Notes under the pieces: generated by a model
Told to the model about the DNA's origin: nothing
Databases searched by the model: none
Seen by the model: the letters and a program-made list of their open reading frames with translations, nothing else
Shown: positions 1 to 6,980 of the stretch, in pieces
How the letters are laid out: each line of letters begins with the position of its first letter
Numbering within the stretch: position 1 is the stretch's first letter
Source: Gordonia crocea
GTDB lineage: Bacteria; Actinomycetota; Actinomycetes; Mycobacteriales; Mycobacteriaceae
Direction of reading: 5' to 3'
DNA: 16,710 bases
NCBI RefSeq assembly: GCF_009932435.1
Contig: NZ_BJOU01000010.1
Location: 1 to 16,710 of the forward strand
Program-made: the position numbers and the translations under genes

Positions 1-308
1 GCCGCGGGGTCGAGCTTGCGGTCGGCGAACCGGATGTAGGCGAAGGTGATGGCGAAGGTGGTCACGAACTGCAGCAGCCCCAACACGATGCCCATGTTGA
101 TCCGACCCCACACCTGCGTCGCCATGAATTCGTGGGCGAAAGCGCCGAGCAGGGCGTAAGTCGCGTACCAGACGAGGAAGAAGGCGGTCATCGGGAAGAC
201 GAATCGGAGAAGGATGCGGCGCAAGTGCTCGAACTCGGGGCTCGCGGCGGCGGTGAGGAACTCCTCGCCGGTGGGAACCGACCGCTGGGGGTCGTCGGAT
301 TCGGGCAC
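1..308 (-). CDS. DUF485 family membrane protein (3' end outside window)
   Basis: Reading the minus strand from a GTG at 308 gives a protein whose 102 visible codons run off the left edge. The N-terminus is hydrophilic (PESDDPQRS). It is followed by [20 protein letters not shown], a hydrophobic stretch with [14 protein letters not shown], then a second membrane segment [20 protein letters not shown] ending in DRKLDP. This two-helix layout with a terminal Y-R-x-A-x-x-K/R-L-D-P is typical of DUF485 (YjcH-like) proteins. By family knowledge these are usually encoded just before a sodium/solute (acetate-type) symporter, so such a gene is expected to the left of the window. I chose GTG 308 because a perfect AGGAGG lies at 314-319, five bases upstream. 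An in-frame GTG at 338 has no such site. It is divergent from dapD. Confidence 0.8.
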   Translation of the reverse strand, partial: MPESDDPQRSVPTGEEFLTAAASPEFEHLRRILLRFVFPMTAFFLVWYATYALLGAFAHEFMATQVWGRINMGIVLGLLQFVTTFAITFAYIRFADRKLDPA

Positions 309-367
309 GGGGTCCTCCTGCGGTGTGGCACCGGTCACGTGGTGTGCTGCGAAAGTAGCAGCCCTCC

Positions 368-382
368 CGTCCGATTCGGACG
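368..382. promoter_or_regulatory. Short perfect inverted repeat between divergent genes
   Basis: CGTCCGA-T-TCGGACG is a perfect 7-bp inverted repeat around one central base. It sits in the roughly 93-bp region between the DUF485 start (308) and the dapD start (402). It lies immediately upstream of the putative dapD -10 element, so it could be an operator for either gene. No regulator can be named from this sequence, and a 15-bp palindrome in GC-rich DNA can occur by chance. Confidence 0.35.
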
Positions 383-388
383 CAACGG

Positions 389-394
389 TAGGAT
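389..394 (+). promoter_or_regulatory. Putative -10 element of dapD (leaderless start)
   Basis: TAGGAT fits the actinobacterial TANNNT -10 pattern. It ends seven bases before the GTG at 402, so transcription could begin at or next to the start codon and give a leaderless mRNA. The same bases contain AGGA, eight bases upstream of the GTG, which could instead be a ribosome binding site on a longer transcript. No clear -35 element is visible. Confidence 0.35.
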
Positions 395-401
395 TTCGGC
401 C

Positions 402-1370
402 GTGAGCAACCAAGGAGCCTTCGCCGTAGGCATCGCGACCATCACCATCCCCGACGCCGGGGGCGCCGAAAGCGTCCTGGACACGTGGTTCCCCGAGCCG
501 CAGTTGGGTGTCGTCTCGTCGTCGGGCACCAAGATCCTCGCCGATGCCGACGTTCCGCCGGAACTGGCGCCGCTGGTGGGCACCGACGCCGACCGCGGGG
601 TCCGCACCGTCGCCGTGCGCACCAGCATCGTCGACCTGACCGCCGCGCCCCTCGACGCCCACGACGTCTACCTGCGCCTGCATCTGCTGAGCCATCGGCT
701 GGTCGCGCCGCACGGGGTCAACCTGGACGGCCAGTTCGGCCTGTTGAGCAACGTCGTGTGGACCAACTTCGGCCCGTGCGCGGTCGACGGCTTCGAGCAG
801 GTCCGCGTGAAGCTGCGCGCCCGCGGCAACGTGACCGTCAACTCGATCGACAAGTTCCCCCGCATGGTGGACTACGTGATCCCCGCCGGCGTCCGCATCG
901 GCGACGCCAGCCGGGTCCGCCTGGGCGCCCACCTGGCCGAGGGCACCACCGTCATGCACGAGGGCTTCGTCAACTTCAACGCCGGCACCCTGGGCGACTC
1001 GATGGTCGAGGGCCGCATCTCGGCCGGCGTCGTCGTCGGCGAGGGTTCCGACATCGGCGGCGGTGCGTCGACGATGGGCACCCTGTCCGGCGGCGGCAAG
1101 GAGATCATCACCCTGGGCAGGCGCTGCCTGCTGGGTGCGAACTCCGGCTGCGGCATCCCCCTGGGCGACGACTGCGTCATCGAGGCGGGCCTCTACGTGA
1201 CCGCCGGCACGAAGGTCGTCGGCCCCGACGGCACCGAGGTGAAGGCCCGCGACCTGGCCGGCCAGTCCAACATCCTGTTCCGCCGCAACAGCACCACCGG
1301 CGCAGTCGAGGTCGTGCCGTGGAAGGGTGACGGCATCGCCCTCAACACGGCCCTGCACAAGAACGACTGA
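402..1370 (+). CDS. dapD: 2,3,4,5-tetrahydropyridine-2,6-dicarboxylate N-succinyltransferase
   Basis: This 322-residue protein matches the actinobacterial DapD family, whose M. tuberculosis member is about 317 residues. DapD transfers succinyl from succinyl-CoA to tetrahydrodipicolinate in the cytosol. This is the committed step of the succinylase branch to meso-diaminopimelate (peptidoglycan) and lysine. The N-terminal half is the family-specific alpha/beta region, including [20 protein letters not shown]. From about residue 160 a left-handed beta-helix of hexapeptide repeats is visible ([20 protein letters not shown], then [16 protein letters not shown] and [20 protein letters not shown]). 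The conserved [15 protein letters not shown] stretch precedes the repeats that line the active site. The open frame extends upstream to 132, but that part overlaps the DUF485 gene and lacks family similarity, so GTG 402 is the start. It converges on dapC, which acts in the next step of the same pathway. Confidence 0.94.
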   Translation: MSNQGAFAVGIATITIPDAGGAESVLDTWFPEPQLGVVSSSGTKILADADVPPELAPLVGTDADRGVRTVAVRTSIVDLTAAPLDAHDVYLRLHLLSHRLVAPHGVNLDGQFGLLSNVVWTNFGPCAVDGFEQVRVKLRARGNVTVNSIDKFPRMVDYVIPAGVRIGDASRVRLGAHLAEGTTVMHEGFVNFNAGTLGDSMVEGRISAGVVVGEGSDIGGGASTMGTLSGGGKEIITLGRRCLLGANSGCGIPLGDDCVIEAGLYVTAGTKVVGPDGTEVKARDLAGQSNILFRRNSTTGAVEVVPWKGDGIALNTALHKND

Positions 1371-1378
1371 GGTCTTCC

Positions 1379-1438
1379 TCCCGCACCGATTCGCATTTCC
1401 CGACGGAATAACCGCGGGAAGTGTGGATCGGTGCGGGA
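1379..1438. terminator. Nested inverted repeat between convergent dapD and dapC
   Basis: The outer arms 1379-1390 (TCCCGCACCGAT) and 1427-1438 (ATCGGTGCGGGA) are perfectly complementary over 12 bp. Nested inside, TTCCCG (1397-1402) pairs with CGGGAA (1415-1420). With one bulged A, CGG (1404-1406) then pairs with CCG (1412-1414) around an AATAA loop. The structure starts nine bases after the dapD stop and lies between two convergent genes, so a bidirectional transcription terminator is the simplest role. There is no U-tract, so it is not a classical intrinsic terminator. It could also be a dispersed repeat element. The rest of the 149-bp gap (1439-1519) shows nothing recognisable. Confidence 0.5.
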
Positions 1439-1519
1439 TAAGCACCGGCCCCGCCCTGCAAACGGTCGGCGTCAAGGGCTGGGACGGCTTCGCCATCGCC
1501 CTCGTGCGCTGAGCCTGGG

Positions 1520-2629
1520 TTATCCGCGCAGGCGTCGGGCCGCTTCGGCGATCTGCTCGTCGGAGGCGGTGAGTGCGATGCGCACGTGCGTCGCACCGGC
1601 CGGGCCGTAGAAGTCGCCGGGGGCGGCGAGGATTCCGCGCTGCGCCAACCAGTGGTGCGTGACGCGCGCATCCTCGTCGCGGGTCGCCCACAGGTACAGC
1701 CCCGCCTCCGAGTCGTCGACGCGCATCCCCGCCTCGATCACCGCCGGCTTGAGGACCTCTCGGCGCGCCCGATAGCGCTGGGCCTGCTCCTCGACGTGCC
1801 GGTCGTCGGCGAGTGCCGCGGTCATCGCCGCCTGGATCGGGAAGGGCACGATGAGTCCGGAGTGCTTGCGCACCGCCAGCAGTTCGGCGATCAACCCGCG
1901 ATCGCCGGCGAAGAAGCCCGCGCGGTACGACGCGAGGTTGGAGATTTTGGACAGCGAGTGCACGGCCAGCAGTCCGGTGGTGTCACCGTCGCAGACGCGC
2001 GGGTCGAGCACCGACACCGCCTCGGCCTCCCAGGCCAGGCCCAGGTAGCACTCGTCGGACACGACGATCGCGCCGCGCTCGCGGGCCCACGCAACGGCGG
2101 CGCGCAACTCGTCGACGCCCAGCACCGCGCCGGTGGGGTTCGACGGGGAGTTCAGGAAGACGAGGGCGGCCTCGGCCAGGTCGGCGGTACCCGAATCGTC
2201 GGCACGAACCGGAGTCGCACCCGCGAGCAGCGCGCCCACCTCATAGGTCGGGTAGGCGATCTTCGGCAGCACGACCGTCGAACCGGACTGCAACCCCAGG
2301 GTCGAGCAGACCCCGGCGATCGCCTCCTTGGTCCCGATGACCGGCAGGATCTGCTCACCGGCCAATTCGACGGTGTCGTAGCGCCGGTGAAGCGCCGCCG
2401 CGGCGGCGGCGCGCAACTCGCCGGTACCGACGGTCAGCGGATAGCCGGGGAACTCCGAGGCCGCGGCCAACGCCTCGCGGATGAGCGGGTCGACCGGGTC
2501 GACGGGGGTGCCGACGGAGAGGTCGACGATCCCGCCCGGATGCGCGGCGGCCGTGCTTCGGGCACCGGCGATGGTGTCCCACGGGAAGTCCGGCAGCGAG
2601 GCGCTGACCGGTATGCGACTGGCCGCCAC
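1520..2629 (-). CDS. dapC: Succinyldiaminopimelate transaminase (class I/II aminotransferase)
   Basis: This is a 369-residue PLP-dependent fold-type I aminotransferase. It is close in length to M. tuberculosis DapC, which converts N-succinyl-2-amino-6-ketopimelate to N-succinyl-LL-diaminopimelate with glutamate as amino donor. Visible landmarks are the N-terminal DLSVGTPVDPVDPLIREAL region, SPSNPTG with the cofactor-binding Asn164, SDECY with Asp192 that contacts the pyridine nitrogen, SLSKISNLASYRAGF with the Schiff-base Lys228, and a C-terminal HVRIALT carrying the carboxylate-binding arginine. The GTG start at 2629 lies five bases after the fdxA stop. An AGGAGG ten bases upstream is inside the last fdxA codons, so the two are translated from one mRNA. 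The fdxC-dapC pairing is conserved in mycobacteria. Together with convergent dapD, two succeeding DAP-pathway enzymes lie side by side here. Confidence 0.94.
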   Translation of the reverse strand: MAASRIPVSASLPDFPWDTIAGARSTAAAHPGGIVDLSVGTPVDPVDPLIREALAAASEFPGYPLTVGTGELRAAAAAALHRRYDTVELAGEQILPVIGTKEAIAGVCSTLGLQSGSTVVLPKIAYPTYEVGALLAGATPVRADDSGTADLAEAALVFLNSPSNPTGAVLGVDELRAAVAWARERGAIVVSDECYLGLAWEAEAVSVLDPRVCDGDTTGLLAVHSLSKISNLASYRAGFFAGDRGLIAELLAVRKHSGLIVPFPIQAAMTAALADDRHVEEQAQRYRARREVLKPAVIEAGMRVDDSEAGLYLWATRDEDARVTHHWLAQRGILAAPGDFYGPAGATHVRIALTASDEQIAEAARRLRG

Positions 2630-2634
2630 CCGGG

Positions 2635-2961
2635 TCAGTCCTCCTCGCCCATCGGCGGCAGCTCCTTGACGAACGGCGGGTCGTAGTCGGTCTTGCCGAC
2701 CTTGCTCGCGCCGCCCGGGGAGCCCAGATCATCGAAGAAGTCGACATTGGCCGCCACGTACGGTTCCCACTCGTCGGGGACGTCGTCCTCGTAGAAGATG
2801 GCCTCCACCGGGCAGACCGGCTCACAGGCACCGCAGTCCACGCACTCGTCGGGCTGGATGTAGAGGCTGCGACCACCCTCGTAGATGCAATCCACCGGGC
2901 ATTCTTCGACGCAGGCCTTGTCCATGACGTCGACGCAGGGCTCGGCGATGATGTAAGTCAC
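2635..2961 (-). CDS. fdxA: Seven-iron ferredoxin (3Fe-4S / 4Fe-4S)
   Basis: This 108-residue ferredoxin is an electron carrier of the FdxA/FdxC type. The cysteines fit the 7Fe pattern of Azotobacter FdI shifted by one residue. Cys9, Cys17 and Cys50 would bind the 3Fe-4S cluster. Cys21, Cys40, Cys43 and Cys46 would bind the 4Fe-4S cluster, and Cys25 would be the free cysteine. The motifs CVEECPVDCIYEGG and CVDCGACEPVCPVEAIFYED are plain, followed by the usual acidic tail (FFDDLGSPGGASKVGKTDYD). I chose the second of two tandem GTG codons (2961). It gives the family's MTYIIAEPC N-terminus and a six-base gap to the AAGGAG at 2968-2973. The first GTG (2964) would add one residue. It lies upstream of dapC. 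The redox partner cannot be told from the sequence. Confidence 0.95.
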   Translation of the reverse strand: MTYIIAEPCVDVMDKACVEECPVDCIYEGGRSLYIQPDECVDCGACEPVCPVEAIFYEDDVPDEWEPYVAANVDFFDDLGSPGGASKVGKTDYDPPFVKELPPMGEED

Positions 2962-2988
2962 CACGGTCTCCTTAACGATGCGGGCTCA

Positions 2989-3014
2989 CGGCGCCGACAT
3001 CGAAGGCGGCGCCG
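2989..3014 (-). other. Hairpin upstream of fdxA
   Basis: Two copies of the self-complementary octamer CGGCGCCG (2989-2996 and 3007-3014) are separated by 10 bases, giving an 8-bp GC-only stem. It lies between the fbiC stop and the fdxA ribosome binding site. It could terminate fbiC transcripts, stabilise the fdxA message, or do nothing, since GC-rich palindromes are common here. There is no U-tract. Confidence 0.3.
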
Positions 3015-3045
3015 GGCGTCACGGCTATGGGCTGGGCCGCGGCGC

Positions 3046-3080
3046 CCCGGGTTACAAAAGTCTTCGGTCCCAGGTTACAA
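3046..3080. repeat. Two direct repeats TTGTAACC(T/C)GGG, 23 bp apart
   Basis: On the + strand, CCCGGGTTACAA (3046-3057) and CCCAGGTTACAA (3069-3080) differ at one of 12 positions and repeat with a 23-bp period. The right copy includes the fbiC stop codon (3075-3077). The pair sits upstream of fdxA-dapC, where a promoter would be expected. GTTAC-type direct repeats are described for MtrA in actinobacteria, but the spacing does not let me assign a regulator. Confidence 0.4.
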
Positions 3081-5666
3081 GTCATAGGCCACGGCCAGCG
3101 AAATCGGGGCACCACCTGCATGGCGCAGGTCACCCCGATCGACCTGAACGCGCCCGTACTCGGTGGTCCGCTGCCGGGCCCGACGACCGATTCCCGCGGC
3201 AATCTCGTGCAACTCGGCAACCGTCTTCTCCGACCCGTGCATCGACCCCGCCATGCGCGAGATGGTCTCTTCCATCAGGGTTCCGCCGAGGTCGTTGGCC
3301 CCGCCGTTGAGCATCGCCCGGGTACCGTCGACGCCGAGTTTGACCCAGCTCGTCTGGATGTTGTCGATGCGTCCGTGCAACATGATCCGCGCCAGCGCGT
3401 GGACGGCCCGGTTGTCGCGGCGGGTCGGCCCCGGCCGCGATGCCCCGGCCAGGTACAGCGGCGAACTCTGGTGGACGAACGGCAGCGGCACGAACTCGGT
3501 GAAACCGCCGGTCTCGTCCTGGATCGACCGCAGCGTGTTGAGGTGGCCCACCCAGTGCCTCGGCGCGTCCACGTGGCCGTACATCATCGTCGAACTCGAG
3601 CGCAGGCCCACGCTGTGCGCGGTGGAGATCACCTCGATCCACGTCGCGGTCGGCAGCTTGCCCTTGGTGAGGACCCAGCGGACCTCGTCGTCGAGGATCT
3701 CCGCGGCGGTACCGGGGATCGTGTCCAACCCGGCCTCGCGCAGCGCGACCAACCAATCGCGGACCGACTGGCCGCCGCGGGACGCACCGTTGACGATCTC
3801 CATCGGGCTGAACGCGTGGACGTGCATCGACGGCACGCGCGCCTTCACCGCGCGCACCAGGTCGGCGTAGCCGGTGACCGGCAGTTCGGGGTCGATGCCG
3901 CCCTGCATGCAGACCTCGGTGGCCCCGGCGACATGGGCCTCCCAGGCCCGGTCGGCCACCTCGTCGGCGGACAGCGTGAAGGCGTCGGCGTCGCCCTTGC
4001 GCTGGGCGAAGGCACAGAACCGGCACCCGGTGTAGCAGATGTTGGTGAAGTTGATGTTCCGGTTGACGACGTAGGTCACGTCGGGGCCGACCACCTCGGC
4101 GCGCAATGAATCCGCCAGCGCGACAACCGCTTCCAGGTCATCGCCGTCGGCGGTGGCCAGCGCGAGATAGTCCGCGTCACTGCACCCGGCCGGGTCGGCC
4201 TCGGCGCGGCGCAGCGCGGCGACGACCTCCGACGACAACCGGCTCGGCGCGCCGGACTCCGCGTCGGCGAGCGCGGCCACCTGGCTGCGGACGGTCTCCC
4301 AGTCGCCGAAGGCCGAACCCAGGTCGCTGCGGGTCTCGGTGCGCCGGCCCTCGCCGTCGATCTCGGTGTTGAGGTCGACCCGCCCGGTCGACTCCCATTC
4401 CTCGTCGGGCTCCTGCCACGGCCGCCCGACCGGCATCGCCCCGTCGGCGGCCAGCCCGGTATCCGGGTCGGCCAGCGCGCGCACGTGCCCGGCGACCCTC
4501 GGGTCGATCCACGGCGACCCGGCGAGGATGTAGGGCGGCTGCGCGGTGAGGCGCTCGGTCAAGGTGAACCCGCTGGCCGCGGTGATGTCGGCCAGGGTGT
4601 CCAGGTTCGGCCACGGCCGTTCCGGATTGACGTGGTCGGGGGTCAACGGCGACACCCCGCCCCAGTCGTCGATACCCGCGGCGATCAGGTCCGCACACTC
4701 CCCCGCGTCGACGAGGTTCGGCGGCGCCTGGATCCGCATCGCCGGTCCGAGCAGCAGTCGGGACACCGCGATCGCCGCCCGGTACTCGGCCAGATCCGCG
4801 TCGGGTACCGACCGCATGGCGGTGTCCGACTTGGCCCGGAAGTTCTGGACGATGACTTCTTGGATGTGGCCGTAGGCCTTGTGACTGGCGCGGATCGCCA
4901 TGATCGACTCGGCGCGCTCGACCCGGTTCTCGCCGATCCCGACGAGGATCCCGGTGGTGAACGGCACCGACAACCGGCCCGCGTCGGTGAGCACCTGCAG
5001 GCGCACCGACGGATCCTTGTCCGGACTGCCGTAGTGCGGCTGCCCCTTCTCCTCGAACAGCCGCCGCGACGTGGTCTCCAGCATCATCCCCATCGACGGG
5101 GCGACCGGCTTGAGTCGTGAGATCTCCTCCCACGACATGACTCCGGGGTTGAGGTGCGGCAGCAGGCCGGTCTCCTCCAGCACCCGGATCGCCGCGGCGC
5201 GCACGTATTGCAGCGTCGAGTCGTAACCGCGGGCGTCGAGCCACTCGGCGGCCTGCGGCCACCGGTCCTCCGGACGGTCGCCGAGCGTGAACAGCGCTTC
5301 CTTGCATCCCAATGCGGCGCCGGCCCGGGCGATCTCGAGGACTTCGTCGATCTCGAGGAACATGCCCTTGCCCTGGCCGGCCAGCTTGCCCGGCACGGTG
5401 ACGAACGTGCAGTAGTGACACCGGTCCCGACACAGGTGCGTCAGCGGGATGAAGACCTTGCGCGAGTAGCTGATCTGGCCGTCGCGGCCGGCCGCTTTCA
5501 ACCCGGCGTCACGGACACGCGCGGCGGAGGCGGTGAGATCGGCGAGGTCGTCGCCGGTGGCGGCCAGCAGTACTGCGGCTTCGTCGACGTTGAGTGTCGC
5601 ACCGTCACGAGCGCGCCGGAGCGCACGTCGCATGGCCGCCGCGGAGGGGCGTTCATCGGTCACCAT
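3075..5666 (-). CDS. fbiC: 7,8-didemethyl-8-hydroxy-5-deazariboflavin (Fo) synthase, fused CofG/CofH
   Basis: This 863-residue protein matches actinobacterial FbiC (about 856 residues in M. tuberculosis). It makes Fo, the deazaflavin chromophore of coenzyme F420, from tyrosine and 5-amino-6-ribitylamino-uracil. It carries two radical-SAM domains. The first has the cluster motif CRDRCHYC with Cys79, Cys83 and Cys86 and corresponds to CofG. The second has CYTGCRFC with Cys544, Cys548 and Cys551 and corresponds to CofH. CofH-type sequences such as [16 protein letters not shown] and [14 protein letters not shown] follow. The linker between domains (roughly residues 410-530) is less conserved-looking. 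Both cluster motifs are intact, so it should be functional. It starts at ATG 5666, 28 bp after the small membrane protein gene, and seems to have its own leaderless promoter. Upstream mshB makes this a redox-cofactor neighbourhood. Confidence 0.97.
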   Translation of the reverse strand: MVTDERPSAAAMRRALRRARDGATLNVDEAAVLLAATGDDLADLTASAARVRDAGLKAAGRDGQISYSRKVFIPLTHLCRDRCHYCTFVTVPGKLAGQGKGMFLEIDEVLEIARAGAALGCKEALFTLGDRPEDRWPQAAEWLDARGYDSTLQYVRAAAIRVLEETGLLPHLNPGVMSWEEISRLKPVAPSMGMMLETTSRRLFEEKGQPHYGSPDKDPSVRLQVLTDAGRLSVPFTTGILVGIGENRVERAESIMAIRASHKAYGHIQEVIVQNFRAKSDTAMRSVPDADLAEYRAAIAVSRLLLGPAMRIQAPPNLVDAGECADLIAAGIDDWGGVSPLTPDHVNPERPWPNLDTLADITAASGFTLTERLTAQPPYILAGSPWIDPRVAGHVRALADPDTGLAADGAMPVGRPWQEPDEEWESTGRVDLNTEIDGEGRRTETRSDLGSAFGDWETVRSQVAALADAESGAPSRLSSEVVAALRRAEADPAGCSDADYLALATADGDDLEAVVALADSLRAEVVGPDVTYVVNRNINFTNICYTGCRFCAFAQRKGDADAFTLSADEVADRAWEAHVAGATEVCMQGGIDPELPVTGYADLVRAVKARVPSMHVHAFSPMEIVNGASRGGQSVRDWLVALREAGLDTIPGTAAEILDDEVRWVLTKGKLPTATWIEVISTAHSVGLRSSSTMMYGHVDAPRHWVGHLNTLRSIQDETGGFTEFVPLPFVHQSSPLYLAGASRPGPTRRDNRAVHALARIMLHGRIDNIQTSWVKLGVDGTRAMLNGGANDLGGTLMEETISRMAGSMHGSEKTVAELHEIAAGIGRRARQRTTEYGRVQVDRGDLRHAGGAPISLAVAYDL

Positions 5667-5670
5667 CCCG

Positions 5671-5676
5671 ATAGTA
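5671..5676 (-). promoter_or_regulatory. Putative -10 element of fbiC
   Basis: On the minus strand TACTAT lies four bases before the ATG at 5666 and seven bases before a second in-frame codon, GTG 5663. No ribosome binding site is visible, so a leaderless transcript starting at or near the start codon is likely. The element lies in the 28-bp gap after the preceding gene. No convincing -35 was found. Confidence 0.4.
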
Positions 5677-5694
5677 GACCGACTCTCCGAACTG

Positions 5695-6099
5695 CTACCG
5701 CCCCCGGGCCGCCCGGTCGATGTCGCGGCGCGCCGCCTCCTCGACCCGGCGACGGGTCTGCAGGAACGACGCCAGTGCGGCCGGGACGGCCACCCCGGCG
5801 AGGATCAGCGCCACGACCCGCCAGTCGGACAGGAACAACACGTCCCCGCCGGGCCCCCCGCCCAGGGCGATGACCAGTACCAGCCCCCAGCCGAACACCG
5901 GCAGCCAACTGAGCGGCGCCCGGGCATGGGCCGAGGCGAGCCAGAGCAGCAGCGCATTGCCCACCGCGGCGATGAGGATGCCGATCGGCGCGACGACCGT
6001 GCCGAGGTAGAGGTTGAGGAAGGCCACCGAGAGGATCCCGACGATCAGCCCGTCGATGAACAGCAATGCCAGCATTGCCCTATCGCCGCCGCGCTTCAT
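5695..6099 (-). CDS. Small four-helix membrane protein of unknown function, downstream of mshB
   Basis: This 134-residue protein has about four hydrophobic segments, at roughly residues 9-31, 34-56, 63-80 and 94-113. It ends in a charged cytoplasmic-looking tail ([20 protein letters not shown]). I recognise no catalytic motif. The start ATG (6099) overlaps the mshB stop by four bases (ATGA), so it is probably translationally coupled to mshB. From memory, mycobacteria carry a conserved hypothetical gene (Rv1171) in the same place after mshB, which makes this the likely counterpart. A link to mycothiol or the envelope is only inferred from position. The longer open frame upstream is a shadow of mshB. 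Confidence 0.85.
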   Translation of the reverse strand: MKRGGDRAMLALLFIDGLIVGILSVAFLNLYLGTVVAPIGILIAAVGNALLLWLASAHARAPLSWLPVFGWGLVLVIALGGGPGGDVLFLSDWRVVALILAGVAVPAALASFLQTRRRVEEAARRDIDRAARGR

Positions 6100-6980
6100 C
6101 GGATCCCCTCGAACAGATCGGTTTCGCGCGGCGCCCCGGCCGGTGGTGCCGCGTCGTCGACGCGCCGGAAGTGCTCGACGGCGAAGACCGGCTGCACGAT
6201 GGTGTTGGACAGGGCGTACTCGGTCCCCGACGGCGCCACCGTCACCTGTGTGGCGTGGGCGGCCAGCGCGGCCACCTTGCGGCCGACCACCGCACCGACG
6301 TCGACCTGCGCGGTGATCTCGGCATCGGGATAACTCGGCAACTCGCCGGGCTCGGGCATCCGCCAGCCCGCCGGGACCCGCCCGGCGGCGTCGGCCAGGC
6401 CGCGGCGCAACGCGCTGTCCTCGGTAACCGACTCGTAGACCTTGACCGGGCGCCCGGTGGCCGCGGTGTGTTGCGCCAGCGCCGCGGCGCACACTTCGTG
6501 CACCCGGCGGTGGTCGGGATGGCCGTAGGTGCCGACCGCGTCGTAGGTGACCACCACCTGCGGGTCGAATTCCCGCAACTCGTCGAGCAGCGCGGCCACG
6601 AGGTCGGCCAGTGGCGCCTGCACCAGGGCGCGCGGGTTGCGCGACGACGGCGCGCCCGCCATCCCGGAGTCCCGCCAGCGCCCGGCACCGCCAAGGAACC
6701 GCGGCTGCAGCGGTTCTGCCCCGTCTGGGCTCAACTCGGCCAGTGCCGCGGACAGTTCGCCGATCCGGAATCCGCCGAGTTGGTCGGCTCCCCCGTCGGC
6801 AACCAGGCCGGCCCAGCGCCGGCCGATGACCTCGCCCTCCTCGCCGAGGGTGAACGTCACCACCGCGACCTCGGCCCCCTGCGCGAGATAGTGCGCGATG
6901 GTGCCGCCGGTCATGATCGTCTCGTCGTCGGGATGGGCGTGTACCAGCAGCAGGCGCCGGCCACGTGCGGCACCGGTCAT
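6096..6980 (-). CDS. mshB: N-acetyl-GlcN-Ins deacetylase of mycothiol biosynthesis
   Basis: This 294-residue protein belongs to the LmbE/PIG-L zinc deacetylases and matches MshB. MshB removes acetate from GlcNAc-Ins to give GlcN-Ins, the acceptor for cysteine in mycothiol synthesis. The N-terminal LLLVHAHPDDETIMTGGTIA holds His16 and Asp19 as zinc ligands and Asp18 as the general base, by alignment with M. tuberculosis His13, Asp16 and Asp15. TLGEEGEVIGRRW, diagnostic for MshB, is at 44-56. The C-terminal zinc region YGHPDHRRVH has His154 and His157. ATG 6980 overlaps the stop of the upstream lipoprotein gene by four bases, and the 3' end overlaps the next gene by four. All three are therefore probably one transcription unit. 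A mycothiol cysteine-ligase homologue (Mca) has the same fold but lacks this context. Confidence 0.94.
   Translation of the reverse strand: MTGAARGRRLLLVHAHPDDETIMTGGTIAHYLAQGAEVAVVTFTLGEEGEVIGRRWAGLVADGGADQLGGFRIGELSAALAELSPDGAEPLQPRFLGGAGRWRDSGMAGAPSSRNPRALVQAPLADLVAALLDELREFDPQVVVTYDAVGTYGHPDHRRVHEVCAAALAQHTAATGRPVKVYESVTEDSALRRGLADAAGRVPAGWRMPEPGELPSYPDAEITAQVDVGAVVGRKVAALAAHATQVTVAPSGTEYALSNTIVQPVFAVEHFRRVDDAAPPAGAPRETDLFEGIR

Noticed and set aside
132..401. N-terminal extension of dapD in the same frame
   Set aside because: It overlaps the divergent DUF485 gene, has no DapD similarity, and a GTG at 402 with a promoter-like hexamer gives the normal DapD length.
1586..2686. Plus-strand open frame opposite dapC
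   Set aside because: It is an antisense shadow of a clear aminotransferase. Its product is Arg/Gly/Val-rich without motifs.
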